DNA of 64,000 bases from Symbiodinium natans. Its lineage: Eukaryota; Sar; Dinophyceae; Suessiales; Symbiodiniaceae. The translations under genes and the position numbers were made by a program. A model generated the notes under the pieces. The model had not been told where the DNA came from and did no database searches. It saw only the letters and a list, made by a program, of their open reading frames with translations. The first letter of the stretch is position 1; each line of letters opens with the position of its first letter. Below are positions 1-11,816 of the stretch, one piece after another. The DNA is taken from the NCBI GenBank assembly GCA_905221605.1, contig CAJNDS010000722.1, positions 16,914-80,913 of the forward strand, given 5' to 3'.

Positions 1-3000
1 CTTTCGCTTGCTATATTTTGCTTAGTGTGCTTCTTCGCTGGTGCGCGGTTGTTCTGCTTAATGGCTCGCTCGATGTGCGGTTGTTTTACACATTGGCGCG
101 TCCGCTTACTATGTGCGGATGTTTCTTCTTGGCGGGTGATTCTGGGCAATGGTGGGTAGTGGTCGGTAACAGTGGAAAAGTGGCTAGTGGCATGGTGGGG
201 TGATGCTGGGGATTGGTGTGTGTTGGTGGGCGATGGTGGCGCTGGTGGGTTGGTGGGTAATTTATGGGTATTGGTGGGGACAGTGGGTACTGGTGGGTAG
301 TGGTTTGGCAATAGCGAAAAGTGATGGGGTGACAAGTTTAGTCCCACCTTGCGCCAGACATCGGGAATGGCACAAGTGAAAAGCGGATGGAGTGATGCCA
401 GCCCTGTCGCACCAGACCAGGAAGGATAACTAAGTGAGATGAAGGTGAATGAAGTGCGCTCCCCCCAGCTACCCAGCCGTTGACCAGGACCCTCCCCATC
501 CCTCCCCACTGCTTGGTCCCCTGCGCGCCCAATGAGACGAACGAGTGGCTGAAATGCACTCGACTTTGTGGATATGGGTCACGTCCCCATGCAAGGCATC
601 CCCAAAGCCTCAAGACTCGCAAAGGACCTTCTCGGTGGGCTGGCGACCAAAGCAGATGCATCTGTGCTTCTGTATGCCATGTTCAGTCTGTACACACACT
701 CACACACAGAGCTACACACTTGAGGATCCGAAGCCCAAACAAGTGTGAAGCTCGCCGAAGACATTGTCCCAAACCATCAGTCCAACAAAGACTTTCGTCC
801 ACCGGAGCCACAGCAAAGCCAAGATGCAGCAGCAAGGACTGCACCCTCGAACGGTGGACGCCTGAAGGCTTACGTAAGGAAAAACTAATCACTTGGCAAA
901 AATGCCGCGTGTAACTCAACCTGTATGAAATTCAGACGGCGCCTCCTAGGCAGCAGGAGCAAGGCCCGTCGTGGCGGCGGCGCAGGAGAATCCGGGGACT
1001 CTGCGGGTGCCATCGCCATCGCCATTGGTCGATTCTGCCATGAGCTCAAGCGAAGCACTCGAGGATCGTCACCGGGAAAATTTCCCTCACTTCGAGCCTC
1101 CGAAGTCACACCTACATTGCCAAAGCCAGACATTGTCAAACATTGTCAAACATTGTCAAAGATTGTCAAACACTATCAAACATTGTCAAACCTTGCCAAG
1201 CAACACCTTTTTTGCATTCAAGCCCCCAGACCGCTCAGACCGGGGTGCGCCTTGGCACCTTTCAGGCCCTCAGGTCTCTGCACGAGCCCGTGCGAGCATG
1301 AACGGCTCCGCCAGCTGACAATGCAGACCTGCTCTGTTTTTTTCTGGGGGAAACAGCCTGCGAATTCAGAAGAGGTTGTAGCCTTGGCTGATCTTTCTGT
1401 GCTGCGTCTTCGTCACACTTCTATTGCATCTCCACCGCAATGGGCGCGGTTCGAATACTCCATGCAGCTGTGACACGGAAGGTGCTGGCACCGCAAACCA
1501 GGCAGGCCGGGTGCGCAGGCTGGCCCGCAGAGGCCTCTGTCCAAAGGAACATGCCAAACTAAAAGACTGCACATGCTTTGCAGGCAGTTTGCAGGCAGTT
1601 TGCAGGCTTCCGTCGTGCTATGAGTGAGTTCTGTCCGCGTCCCATGCAGAGCGACCTCGACTGTCCGCCCACATCGTCGACATCTGTCCTGGTACCAGCA
1701 CGTGCACGAGAGAACGTCCCACAGGGGGTCGAACGGCAGCTACCAGAATGACGGTGCTAAATGACCATCCGAGCACGCAGACGCTACGTGCCCACAGCAG
1801 CGTCCTGATATTTGATTGGCTCCACAGGTTCAAGAGAAGCCAAAAGGTTGCCAAACGTACGAAGGATGCCGGATGTGTGCTCCATCCTTCACAAGGCTTT
1901 GCTGATGAATAATCGGGACTCCGAATATGCCATGCAACCACGATTTCAGATGATGTAATCCTGCGACGACCGAATCAAACTGAAGCTGAGTGCCAAGCAG
2001 GGCTTTCTTGTGCCCCTGACAGAAGTAGGATTGAAGCCCTAGTTACGCTGCCATTGTCCTTTTGCTAGATCCATGGCTCAACTCTAAACCCTACTTGTCA
2101 AGGGCGTTTCAAAGACATCGTCTCCCGTATCTTTCAGGGGACAAAAGCTCAGAATTGTTTCGGGCTCACCCCGGGACCACAATGATACATCAGCCATTCA
2201 CAATCACAGACCGCGAGCTGAGAGTTTAGGGGCTGGGGTTGAGAATTCAATTTTTGGGTGAACCCTGGACCCCTCCCAGCTGTGTGCCAAGCTCAGGAAC
2301 GTCAATTGGAGTTCAGTGTTTTTGCTAGAGTTTGGGCTGCAGAGACGTGCCTTGACTGTGCAAGAAAGAACTTTTCATTGCGCATGCGAACGCCATTCGG
2401 GTCAAATGACTCTCTTTGATCATGCACATCAAACCCTTTACCCCTCAAATCTCAAAACAGGCTTAGGGCTCAAGGAACTCGAGGTTTAATCTCATTGTCT
2501 AGACCCCAAAGTTCTTCCGCGAGTCATTCGGGGTGTATACAAAAACCCGGAGAGTGACCCTCATCGATCTAATCGTTAACCCAATGCTCTTTCGTGAGAA
2601 AGTACGATATTTTCCCTCAAAGCTTTGCTGTGATGCGAGTCGATGGCAAGCGTGCCTCCTCAGCACGTCAGCACTTCAGATTCCACATTCCAGATGGTTC
2701 CATATGCGGCCGAGGCAGACGCGCGAAGCGAGAGAGAAGAGTCTTCTGAGTGTTCTGTTGATTTTCCTGTGCTTTAACATGTGCCCTGCTGGCACGCCGA
2801 CTAGCACAGCACTTTGCCAAGCACAGCTGGCCTTGCTCTTCACGTACCAGTCAAAGGCATCCTGGCAAGCTCAACGAGCGACACCAAAAGCAAAGTGACA
2901 GCAATGCGATGTAAAATGAAAGAACGCTCGCTGCAGAAGCCTTCCCTGACTCCCAGACAGACAGGTTGATCTCCTGGAGAATGGTGCAACATAACTCAGC

Positions 3001-4030
3001 TCAAGGCCGATTTCACACACTGCCAGGCACATGTCCGCCTTGGCCCACCCCTGATCAGAGCTGGGGAATACCATGACAACCTGGGCAACAGGACAAGGGC
3101 ACTGATCGCGGCGCACTGAACAACTGTCTGTCAGGTGGCATTTGCACAGAGACCTGGAAGCGTAGGGTCATGGAACTCTCCCCACACCTTAGACAACCAC
3201 ACCAAGCATTCCAGCTCAGACGCACGCGCGCAGGCAAACAACACATGCAAAGGCATGCTTCATGCATGGCAAGCAAACACGCAAACATGCAAACATGCGT
3301 TGATAGAAGAATGCACACGCGCGTGTTTTTTTGCATGCGTGCGGAGACGCATGCATGCATGCAGTGTCAGAATCAAAAATCATCACAAAAATCTAGAAGT
3401 GGCAGCTCGCAAAATCTCACCAATCTGGTCGTGCCTGTTTCGAGCTCCCATATTCACAGATATGCACTTGTCTGACTCCCCTACACGGCTGCTGCAGTTC
3501 TGGCTTCAAGCGATATTGCCCCACACGAAGCTGAGAGTTTGCCGAGGCGACTGGACGAAGAAGCTTCTGCAATTGCATGCAACTGAACGCCGTCAGGAAT
3601 GTCTTTGACCTGATGATGCCACAAACCCTGTGACTGAGATCGGCACGTCGACGAGCGTGTTCATGGTGTGCCTTTCAGTGATCAACCCTGATACCAACTC
3701 ATTACCGGATACGCCCTCCGAAATGGACCTGGGATGACCTCGGCAAGATCCCAAACAGCCGCAACCGGCTTCGAGGACCTGGCTGCAGATCCGTCATGCA
3801 GGACTCCACGATCTGACCTTCGCAATACCCGGACTTGTTCTTGGACTTGCCGCTCACTGTCACTTCTCACTCCCTTAAGCCCGAGGAAGCTCTTGTCGGG
3901 GGATTCGTAGAGTATAGTGCATCTATGCCCACTGCAGCCCACTATTCCATCTCCAACTCAGATTCCACGCCCCGATCCTTGCTATCACTTGTGAACTTAC
4001 TCCCACTCCATATGGGCCGGAGGGCCGGAG
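1..4030. other. No gene supported
   Basis: I see no recognisable domain or convincing splice structure here. The first ~330 bases are GTGG/TGGG-rich low-complexity DNA. Open frames of 60-180 codons exist on both strands, but none shows a family signature. Genes of this lineage can be split into short exons, so unrecognised small exons cannot be excluded. Confidence 0.5.
1131..1200. repeat. 10-bp minisatellite
   Basis: Seven consecutive 10-mers based on CATTGTCAAA: exact at 1131, 1141, 1151 and 1181, and variant at 1161, 1171 and 1191. It is a short degenerate tandem array with no sign of coding. Confidence 0.85.
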
Positions 4031-4053
4031 AATTAAATTAGGGTATTTTGGTT

Positions 4054-4169
4054 TTTTTTGGGAGTTTTTTAGGGTTTAGGGTTTAGGGTTTAAGGTTTAG
4101 GGTTTAGGGTTTAGGGGTTAGGGTTTAGGGGTTTAGGGGTTTAGGGGTTTAGGGTTTAGGGTTTAGGGT

Positions 4170-4201
<32 letters not shown>

Positions 4202-4304
4202 GGTTTAGGGTTTAGGGTTGAGGGTTTAGGGTTTAGGGTTTAGGGTATAGGGTAGTAGTAGTTGTACCAGTAGCAAGGACAAAACAAAAAAAACTCCCAA
4301 AAAA
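4054..4304. repeat. Interstitial telomeric block with inverted flanks
   Basis: From about 4068 to 4250 the sequence is TTTAGGG repeats with variants TTGAGGG and GTTTAGGGG, the plant/alveolate telomere type. The block is framed by an exact 17-bp inverted pair: TTTTTTGGGAGTTTTTT at 4054-4070 and its reverse complement at 4288-4304. The inverted flanks suggest a foldback insertion or a break-repair scar rather than a true chromosome end, since unique DNA continues on both sides. Confidence 0.9.
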
Positions 4305-4310
4305 TACTAA

Positions 4311-4915
4311 AAAACCAAACCTTTAAAACAATAGACCTCCCACTCCAAATCGTTCCACCTTCACAATTGATATGTACAAGATGTAATGATTTTCGGTTGT
4401 GGTTGCGTAGGGGTATCAAGAACTTTTGACAAGGACTCCAGTCCAACATACTTGTCCAAGCCGGCCAGCACGGCACTAAGTTCAAGTTGAGTCAATGCTG
4501 CATATCCAAATATGTTCTGCGTAAAGCTTCTAGTACGTCGATGGGATCGGCTCCGCAGCGCTGGCTTCAACTCGATCAATAAATTACATTTGGCTGTGAT
4601 CCGTAAGGGCGGCACCGACGTTGCAGACGAAGAAATTGGGCCTGCGACGGTCCTTTCCACGGGCCTTCACTCGTGGAAGTGGATCGGGACACAAGCGGGG
4701 CAGATCAAATGCGAGGAGATGAAATAGTGACAACTATTGGATCAAGCACCTTGATCCGCTTAGCCGGTTCATGTTGATCAACTGAAGCAGCCTTGGGCGG
4801 AATATACTGCGCTGCCAGGCCCATGGCCACCTGAATGCACAAGACAAGCATGATCGGAACCATCACATTCCTTGTCTTTGCAGCACCCGTACATTAAGGT
4901 GTATAAACAAGCGAA
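4311..4915. other. Unassigned DNA between repeats
   Basis: A minus-strand frame is open for about 99 codons from 4660 to 4361. It has ordinary amino-acid composition but no recognised domain and no supporting splice context. I cannot tell whether it is coding. Confidence 0.3.
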
Positions 4916-5091
4916 TATACATATATATATATATATACATACATATACAGACACACAAGCATACATACACATATGTGTATGTATGTATGTGTATATATAT
5001 ATATATATATCGATATATATATATATATATATATTTATTTATATTTATTTATTATATATATAATATATAATATAATATTATATTATATTAT
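4916..5091. repeat. AT/TA microsatellite
   Basis: Long runs of TA dinucleotides, mixed with CATA and GTATGTAT stretches, then TATTATAT. It leads directly into the 45-bp element at 5092. The same arrangement recurs in inverted orientation at about 11.58 kb. Confidence 0.9.
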
Positions 5092-5136
5092 AGGTTTGGA
5101 GGTAAAATGAGTCCGCTGCGTTTTTGTTGCTTTCTC
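5092..5136 (+). repeat. 45-bp element, copy 1
   Basis: Positions 5092-5136 are the exact reverse complement of 11539-11583. Both copies sit directly beside an AT microsatellite. It could be the end of a foldback or MITE-like element. Confidence 0.85.
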
Positions 5137-5317
5137 TTTCACTTGGCATGCAAATATGTCTTCCGCATCTTGAATCTATGCTCACTTGTGCCATAGTTAT
5201 ATGTGCTCGAAGTATTTCGACTATTTTGTCGTAGCAAAAGAGGCTTGCCATGGCAAGTTTTGTAGGGGATGAGGGTGGGCTGGATGGGACACTCACCTTC
5301 GACGAGGAAGTAATTAT

Positions 5318-6000
5318 GTAATAATTAATGAAATAATAATTAATTAATTAATAATTAATACTTAATGAATAATTAATTAATAACGACAAAATGATTTTAT
5401 AATTAAAAAAATTATTCATCAATAAGAAATTATCAATTAATTAATCGTGGAAAATCGTGGAAATTAGTTAATAAATAATTAGTACTTAAATAATAATGAT
5501 TAATAATTAATAAAAAATAATTAATAAGTAATAAGTAATAATTAATCATTAATAATTAATGAATAATGAATAATGAATTAATTAAGAATTCATAATTAGT
5601 TCACATTTAATAATTAATTAATAATAAATCAATTGATAATTATTACGTAACCACTTAATAATTAACTAATCATCAATTAATAAATTAATTCATACTATTA
5701 ATGATGAATCATTAATGAATATTGAATGATAATTTATTCATAATTAATTAATAATTAATTATTAATTATTTAAAAGTACTGAATTAAAATTAATTCATAA
5801 TTGAAATATAATTAATTAATAATCAATTAATAATTAGTTAATAATTAATACTTAGTTGATAATTAATAATTAAGAACTAGTCAATCATTAAATAGTAAAT
5901 AATTAATACTTAGTTTTCATTATTTAATAACTAATTAATAAACAATTAATTGTTAATTGATAATTCATAACTAATAATTAAGCAGTTAATAACTAATGGG
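5318..6000. repeat. AATTAATTA-type low-complexity DNA
   Basis: Nearly 700 bases built almost only from AATTA, TTAATAA and ATTAATT words, with very few G or C. No fixed period is visible. It is followed at 6000-6100 by degenerate telomere-like GGTTTAGG words. A similar block lies at 10970-11215. Confidence 0.9.
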
Positions 6001-6167
6001 TTTAGGTTAGGGTTTACGGTGTAAGGATAAGGCTTAGGAAATTACGGTTTAAGGTTTAAAGGTTAGAATTTAAGGTTTCGATTTTAAGTTTTAAGGTTAT
6101 CGCTACTGGCCAGCGCATTAATTGTTAATTCCCCACATCTTTGTGTGGGGTTCTTACTTTTGGGGCT

Positions 6168-6290
6168 GTCCCGCCTCCGCCTCCTCCTCCTTCTCCTCCT
6201 CCTTCTCCTCCTCCTTCTCCTCCTCCTTCTCCTCCTTCTCCTCCTCCGCTTCCCTCCTCCTCGTCCTCCGCCTCCCCGTCCTCGTCTTCC
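6168..6290. repeat. Polypyrimidine tract (CTCCTCCTT)n
   Basis: An almost unbroken pyrimidine strand built of CTCCTCCTTCTC words. Such mirror-symmetric purine/pyrimidine tracts can form triplex (H-DNA). The six-frame openness (poly-Leu, poly-Ser, poly-Glu/Gly) comes from the repeat and is not evidence of a gene. Confidence 0.9.
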
Positions 6291-6299
6291 TGTTCCTCA

Positions 6300-6385
6300 T
6301 GATGCACCATCACGCAGAGCACGCATCATGCATCACATCACGATCACGCACATCACGCATCACATCACGCACATGACGCAGTGTC
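6300..6385. repeat. CATCACGCA short repeat
   Basis: Imperfect copies of CATCACGCA/CATCACATCACG leading into the 95-bp array. A transition zone with no gene signal. Confidence 0.7.
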
Positions 6386-6389
6386 GTTT

Positions 6390-7876
6390 CTGCTGGCAGG
6401 CGCGGTACTGAGGGGCCTTGGACCCTTGCCGCGCGCGCGCTCGGGCCGCGGGAAACGCTGGCAGGCGCGACACAGGCGTCGTTTGGGCTGGCAGGCGCGG
6501 TACTTAGGGGCCCTGGACCTTTGCCGCGCGCGCGCTCGGGCCGCGGGAAACGCTGGCAGGCGCGACACAGGCGTCGTTTTTGCTGGCAGGCGCGGTACGT
6601 AGGGGCCCTGGACCCTTGCCGCGCGCGCGCTCGGGCCGCGGGAAACGCTGGCAGGCGCGACACACCGTGGACCTTTGCCGCGCGCACGCTTGGGGCGCGG
6701 GAAACGCTGGCAGGCGCGACACAGGCGTCGTTTGCGCTGACAGGCGCGGTACTTAGAGGCCCTGGACTCTTGCCGCGCGCGCGCTCGGGCCGCGGGAAAC
6801 GCTGGCAGGCGCGACACAGGCGTCGTTTGGGCTGGCAGGCGCGGTACTTAGGGGCCCTGGACCTTTGCCGCGCGCGCGCTCGGGCCGCGGGAAACGCTGG
6901 CAGGCGCGACACAGGCGTCGTTTTTGCTGGCAGGCGCGGTACTTAGGGGCCCTGGACCCTTGCCGCGCGCGCACTCGGGCCGCGGGACACAAGCGTCGTT
7001 TGGGCTGGCAGGCGCGGTACTTAGGGGCCCTGGACCTTTGCCGCGCGCGCGCGCTCGGGGCGCGGGAAACGCTGGCAGGCGCGGTACTGAGGGGCCTTGG
7101 ACCCTTGCCGCGCGCGCGCTCGGGCCGCGGGAAACCCTGGCAGGCGCGACACAGGCGTCGTTTGGGCTGGCAGGCGCGGTACTTAGGGGCCCTGGACCTT
7201 TGCCGACCGCGCGCTCGGGCCGCGGGAAACGCTGGCAGGCGCGACACAGGCGTCGTTTCTGCTGGCAGGCGCGGTACTGAGGGGCCTTGGACCCTTGCCG
7301 CGCGCGCGCTCGGGCCGCGGGAAACGCTGGCAGGCGCGACACAGGCGTCGTTTGGGCTGGCAGGCGCGGTACTTAGGGGCCCTGGACCTTTGCCGCGCGC
7401 GCGCTCGGGCCGCGGGAAACGCTGGCAGGCGCGACACAGGCGTCGTTTTTGCTGGCAGGCGCGGTACTTAGGGGCCCTGGACCCTTGCCGCGCGCGCGCT
7501 CGGGCCGCGGGAAACGCTGGCAGGCGCGACACAGGCGTCGTTTTTGCTGGCAGGCGCGGTACTTAGGGGCCCTGGACCTTTGCCGCGCGCGCGCTCGGGC
7601 CGCGGGAAACGCTGGCAGGCGCGACACAGGCGTCGTTTGGGCTGGCAGGCGCGGTACTTAGGGGCCCTGGACTCTTGCCGCGCGCGCGGTCGGGCCGCGG
7701 GAAACGCTGGCAGGCGCGACACAGGCGTCGTTTGGGCTGGCAGGCGCGGTACTTAGGGGCCCTGGACCCTTGCCGCGCGCGCGCTCGGGGGCTCGCGAAA
7801 CGCTGGCAGGCGCGACACAGGTGTTGTTTGCGCTGGCAGGCGCGGCACTTAGGGGCCCTGGGCCGTTGCCGCGCGC
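6390..7876. repeat. ~95-bp GC-rich minisatellite array
   Basis: About 16 head-to-tail units, usually 95 bp long. Each contains the core GCTGGCAGGCGCG twice, once followed by GTACTTAGGGG and once by ACACAGGCGTCG. Between the cores lie TTGCCGCGCGCGCGCTCGG and GGGAAACGCTGG. Some units are shortened, for example near 6660, 6985 and 7060. Ninety-five is not a multiple of three, so reading frame rotates from unit to unit; the long Arg/Ala-rich open frames on both strands come from the repeat and its GC bias. Confidence 0.95.
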
Positions 7877-9872
7877 GCACTGTGCACCGACCCTCTAAGT
7901 AGTACGCCGGGGACATCCGGAGCTTCTTCCGTGGCTGGAAAGTCGACTTTTCTAGTACAAATAGTACGCCGCGGACACGCGGAGCTTCCGTGGCTGGAAA
8001 GTCGACTTTTTGTAGTACAGACGTAGTACGCCGCGGACGCCCTGGGCGTCTGAAGACACCGCACATAGCATGGTAACGGACATCTGGGCGCCTGAAAAAC
8101 GCCGCAAATAGCATGGTAGCGGACATCTGGGCGCATGAAAACACCGCAAATAGCATGGTAACGGACATCTGGGCGCATGAAAACACCGCAAGCAAATATC
8201 ATGGTAACGGACATCTGGGCGCTTGAAAACACCGCAAATAGCATGGTAACGGACATCTGGGCGCTTGAAAACACCGCAAATAGCATGGTAACAGACATCT
8301 GGGCGCTTGAAAACACCGCAAATAGCACGGTGACGGACATCTGGGCGCTCGAAAACACCGCAAGTAGCATGGTAACGGACATCTGGGCGCTTGAAAACAC
8401 CGCAAATAGCATGGTAACGGACATCTGGGCGCTTGAAAACACCGCAAATAGCACGGTAACGGACATCTGGGCGCATGAAAACGCCGCAAATAGCATGGTA
8501 ACGGACATCTGGCCGCTTGAAAACACCGCAAATAGCACGGTAACGGACATCTGGGCGCTCGACGTCTGGGCGCTTGAGAACAGCGCAAAGAGCATGGTAA
8601 CGCTTGGAAACACCGCAATTAGCACGGTAACGGACATCTGGGTGCTTGAAAACACCGCAAATAGCATGGTAACAGACATCTGGGCGCTTGAAAACACCGC
8701 AAATAGCACGGTGACGGACGTCTGGGCGCTCGAAAACACCGCAAGTAGCATGGTAACGGACATCTGGGCGCTTGAAAACACCGCAAATAGCATGGTAACG
8801 GACATCTGGGCGCTTGAAAAACACCGCAAATAGCATGGTAACGGACATCTGCGCGCTCTGCACCGACCCTCTAAGTAGTACGCCGGGGACATCCGGAGCT
8901 TCCGTGGCTGGAAAGTCGACTTTTCTAGTACAAACGTAGTACGCCGCGGACACGCGGAGCTTCCGTGGCTGGAAAGTCGACTTTTTGTAGTACAGACGTA
9001 GTACGCCGCGGACGCCCTGGGCGTCTGAAGACACCGCACATAGCATGGTAATGGACATCTGGGCGCCTGAAAAACACCGCAAATAGCATGGTAGCGGACA
9101 TCTGGGCGCATGAAAACACCGCAAATAGCATGGTAACGGACATCTGGGCGCATGAAAACACCGCAAACAAATATCATGTTAACGGACATCTGGGCGCTTG
9201 AAAACACCGCAAATAGCACGGTAACGGACATCTGGGCGCTTGAAAACACCGCAAATAGCATGGTAACAGACATCTGGGTGCTTGAAAACACCGCAAATAG
9301 CACGGTGACGGACGTCTGGGCGCTCGAAAACACCGCAAGTAGCATGGTAACGGACATCTGGGCGCTTGAAAACACCGCAAATAGCATGGTAACGGACATC
9401 TGGGCGCTTGAAAAACACCGCAAATAGCATGGTAACGGACATCTGGGCGCTTGAAAAACACCGCAAATAGCATGGTAGCGGACATCTGGGCGCATGAAAA
9501 CACCGCAAATAGCATGGTAACGGACATCTGGGCGCATGAAAACACCGCAAATATCATGGTAACGGACATCTGGGCGCTTGAAAACACCGCAAATAGCATG
9601 GTAACGGACATCTGGGCGCTTGAAAACACCGCAAATAGCATGGTAACAGACATCTGGGCGCTTGAAAACACCGCAAATAGCACGGTGACGGACGTCTGGG
9701 CGCTCGAAAACACCGCAAGTAGCATGGTAACGGACATCTGGGCGCTTGAAAACACCGCAAATAGCACGGTAACGGACATCTGGGCGCTTGAAAAACACCG
9801 CAAATAGCATGGTAACGGACATCTGGGCGCTTGAAAACACCGCAAGTAGCATGGTAACGGAGTTCCGCGCGC
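7877..9872. repeat. Higher-order 42-bp minisatellite with ~185-bp spacers
   Basis: Two large blocks, each a ~185-bp spacer (7877-8070 and 8857-9045) followed by a tandem array of a 42-bp unit (8070-8857 and 9045-9872). The spacers are near-identical, and each holds two copies of a ~60-bp segment containing GTGGCTGGAAAGTCGACTTT. One 42-bp unit reads MVTDIWALENTANS in the forward frame. Because 42 is a multiple of three, every frame that lacks a stop in one unit stays open through the array, so the very long open frames here are not evidence of genes. Unit variants (ATGG/ACGG, CTTG/CATG/CTCG, GGAC/AGAC) recur in the same order in both blocks, so the whole ~980-bp block was duplicated. Confidence 0.95.
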
Positions 9873-9924
9873 GTGAAGACACGGGGATGTTTTTGTCTTT
9901 TCTCGTCGACAACCTCGCACACGC

Positions 9925-10238
9925 AGAGACACACACACACACACGGAGAGATACAGACACAGACACAGCCACAGACACAGACGCAGACGCAGACAGAGAC
10001 AGAGACAGAGACAGAGACAGAGACAGAGACACAGACACAGACACAGACACAGACACAGACACAGACACAGACACAGACACAGACACACACACACACACGG
10101 ACACAGACACGGACACACACATACACGAGCAGAGACACACGGACACACGGACACACGGACACACGGACACACGGACACACGGACACACGGACACACGGAC
10201 ACACGGACACACACACACGGACACACACACACACTTTG
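9925..10238. repeat. Compound ACAC/ACAGAC/ACACGG microsatellite
   Basis: Runs of ACACACAC, then ACAGAC, GAGACA, ACAGACAC and finally ACACGGAC repeated about eleven times. Typical compound microsatellite drift; the Thr/Asp- and Cys/Val-rich open frames are artefacts. Confidence 0.95.
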
Positions 10239-10239
10239 G

Positions 10240-10969
10240 CTTGGCATGAACTGATGCAGTGATCACGGTACCAACATGTACCAACCACCAGACCCACAAC
10301 ACACTCAAGAGGAGTCAAGAAGAAGGGAAGAAAGAAAAGGAGCATGGTTGCCTGCCTCGGGACTTCAGGGTACATGATGTCACAAGCAGTGTGGTATCCC
10401 ACTCTACATGCAGGTACGTCCAGGTGATCAGCCTGGATATCCTCCCAACTCATAAGCAGCTTCATTGGCAGTGAGCTTATGAGCGGGTCACTGCCCCCTG
10501 CAAATGGAAAAGTCCGTCACAGCGATCACCATGTTCAGGCGTTTACACACACACACGCCCCGAAGGGCGAAAGGACGCGAAGAAGCAAGCAGGTGTCAGC
10601 AAGCCAGTCATGAACAGCAACAAGAGAGGAGGCAGAGACAACAAAACAGGAACGACACCAGGAGGCAACAAGAAACGCGAAAACAACAAAACAGGGGGTC
10701 AGACAGCAACATGGGAGGACAGTCAATGACATGTCTGTTTAAGGATTCCGGATACCTTGAGCGCGTGCCTACCTGGTCCTCCTACCTGCACATGCACAGA
10801 CGATCTACCTGCACTCCTAGGGAAAGCACATGTTCAGCAAGCTGTCTCTACTGATCAACACACACACACAGACACACACACACATTCACACTCACACTTA
10901 CCCACGCACTTACTCGCGCACCTCTCTACTCTTTCTCAATGGATAAATTTGCATGTGGGGTGATCCGGT
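10240..10969. other. Unassigned DNA
   Basis: Mixed-composition sequence between a microsatellite and AT-rich DNA, with a second small CACACA tract at 10857-10890. No recognised gene. Confidence 0.4.
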
Positions 10970-11215
10970 CCTTTAATTATTTGTCAATGAATTAATTGAA
11001 TTAATTATCAATTAACAATTAATTACTTCATGATTAATGAATGATTAATGAATTACTTAAATATTAATAATTAATTCATAATTACTAATTAATCAACAAA
11101 TTAATAAGTAATAAATAAATAAATTAACAAATAATTAATAATCAAATTATAGTAAACCATAAAAAAAAAACTATTAATCAATAATGAATTAATAATTCAT
11201 TATTATTTCATTAAG
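10970..11215. repeat. ATTAATTA low-complexity DNA
   Basis: The same word composition as 5318-6000: TTAATTAATAA-type words with almost no G or C. With the 45-bp inverted copies outside them, the two AT blocks frame the minisatellite cluster symmetrically. Confidence 0.85.
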
Positions 11216-11282
11216 ACTTATATGATGTTGCAAATCATGCTTAGGCTCCTCTGCCACCCCTAGGGGTTGCAGCAGGGCTATA

Positions 11283-11515
11283 GAGATGCCGAAAACTGGA
11301 AAACCAAACACAGCCAAAACCAACAAAAAACCAAAAACTGAAAAACCAAAAAAACAAAACCAAAAAAACCAAAAAAAAACAAAAAAACCAATTTTGAGGA
11401 ACTTTTCGATGTAAGGGCTGATAATAAGCCACTTCCAGGAGTTCCCCAAAATTGGTTTTTTTGGTTTTTTTGGTTTTGGTTTTTTTGGTTTTCCAGTTTT
11501 TGGTTTTTTTTGTTG
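11283..11515. repeat. Long imperfect foldback (A-rich / T-rich arms)
   Basis: The left arm (11290-11404) is built of AAAACC and AAAAACC words, and the right arm (11438-11515) of the complementary GGTTTTTT words. At the tip, CCAATTTTGAGGAACT pairs with AGTTCCCCAAAATTGG, 15 of 16 positions, around a ~33-base loop. Single-stranded DNA or RNA of this stretch would form one long hairpin. It may be a MITE-like foldback element. Confidence 0.85.
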
Positions 11516-11524
11516 TGTGGGTAT

Positions 11525-11569
11525 AATGAGTTCGCTGCGAGAAAGCAACAAAAACGCAGCGGACTCATT
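11525..11569. repeat. Small hairpin overlapping the 45-bp element
   Basis: AATGAGTTCGCTGCG and CGCAGCGGACTCATT form a 15-bp stem with one mismatch around a ~15-base A-rich loop. The right arm lies inside the 45-bp element at 11539-11583, so the element may have arisen as half of a hairpin. Confidence 0.75.
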
Positions 11570-11583
11570 TTACCTCCAAACCT
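11539..11583 (-). repeat. 45-bp element, copy 2 (inverted)
   Basis: Exact reverse complement of 5092-5136. It is followed at 11584-11650 by a TA/TATG microsatellite, just as copy 1 is preceded by one. Confidence 0.85.
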
Positions 11584-11659
11584 TATTATATTATATTATA
11601 TATATATATATACATACGTATGTGTATGTGTGTATATATCTATATGGTGCAGCGTCGCT

Positions 11660-11666
11660 GCCCCCG

Positions 11667-11710
<44 letters not shown>

Positions 11711-11752
11711 AACCTCCTCGCCCCCCCCCATGAACCCCCCCCCCCCCCAAAT
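11660..11752. repeat. Poly-C tracts
   Basis: Homopolymer C runs, the longest about 40 bases, broken by short AAAACCTCCTCG and ATGAA words. Run length here is likely to be unreliable in the assembly. Confidence 0.9.
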
Positions 11753-11816
11753 TCTTTCCCCAACCCTTTCCTCTGTGGTTTGGGCCCCCCTGTGGGGCGG
11801 TGTGGTTGGGGTTTGG

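Noticed and set aside
6310-7722. Arg/Ala-rich open frames on both strands in the 95-bp array
   Set aside because: The unit length is not a multiple of three, and frames on both strands are open because of the GC-rich repeat. No conserved start or stop.
8070-9872. CRISPR-like regular repeats
   Set aside because: Units are directly adjacent with no unique spacers, and the context is eukaryotic; the 95-bp array fails for the same reason.
7849-10308. Very long minus-strand open frame (over 800 codons) plus several overlapping long frames
   Set aside because: The 42-bp unit is a multiple of three and lacks stops in several frames, so openness follows from the repeat. It also runs through an ACAC/AGAC microsatellite and has no non-repetitive domain.
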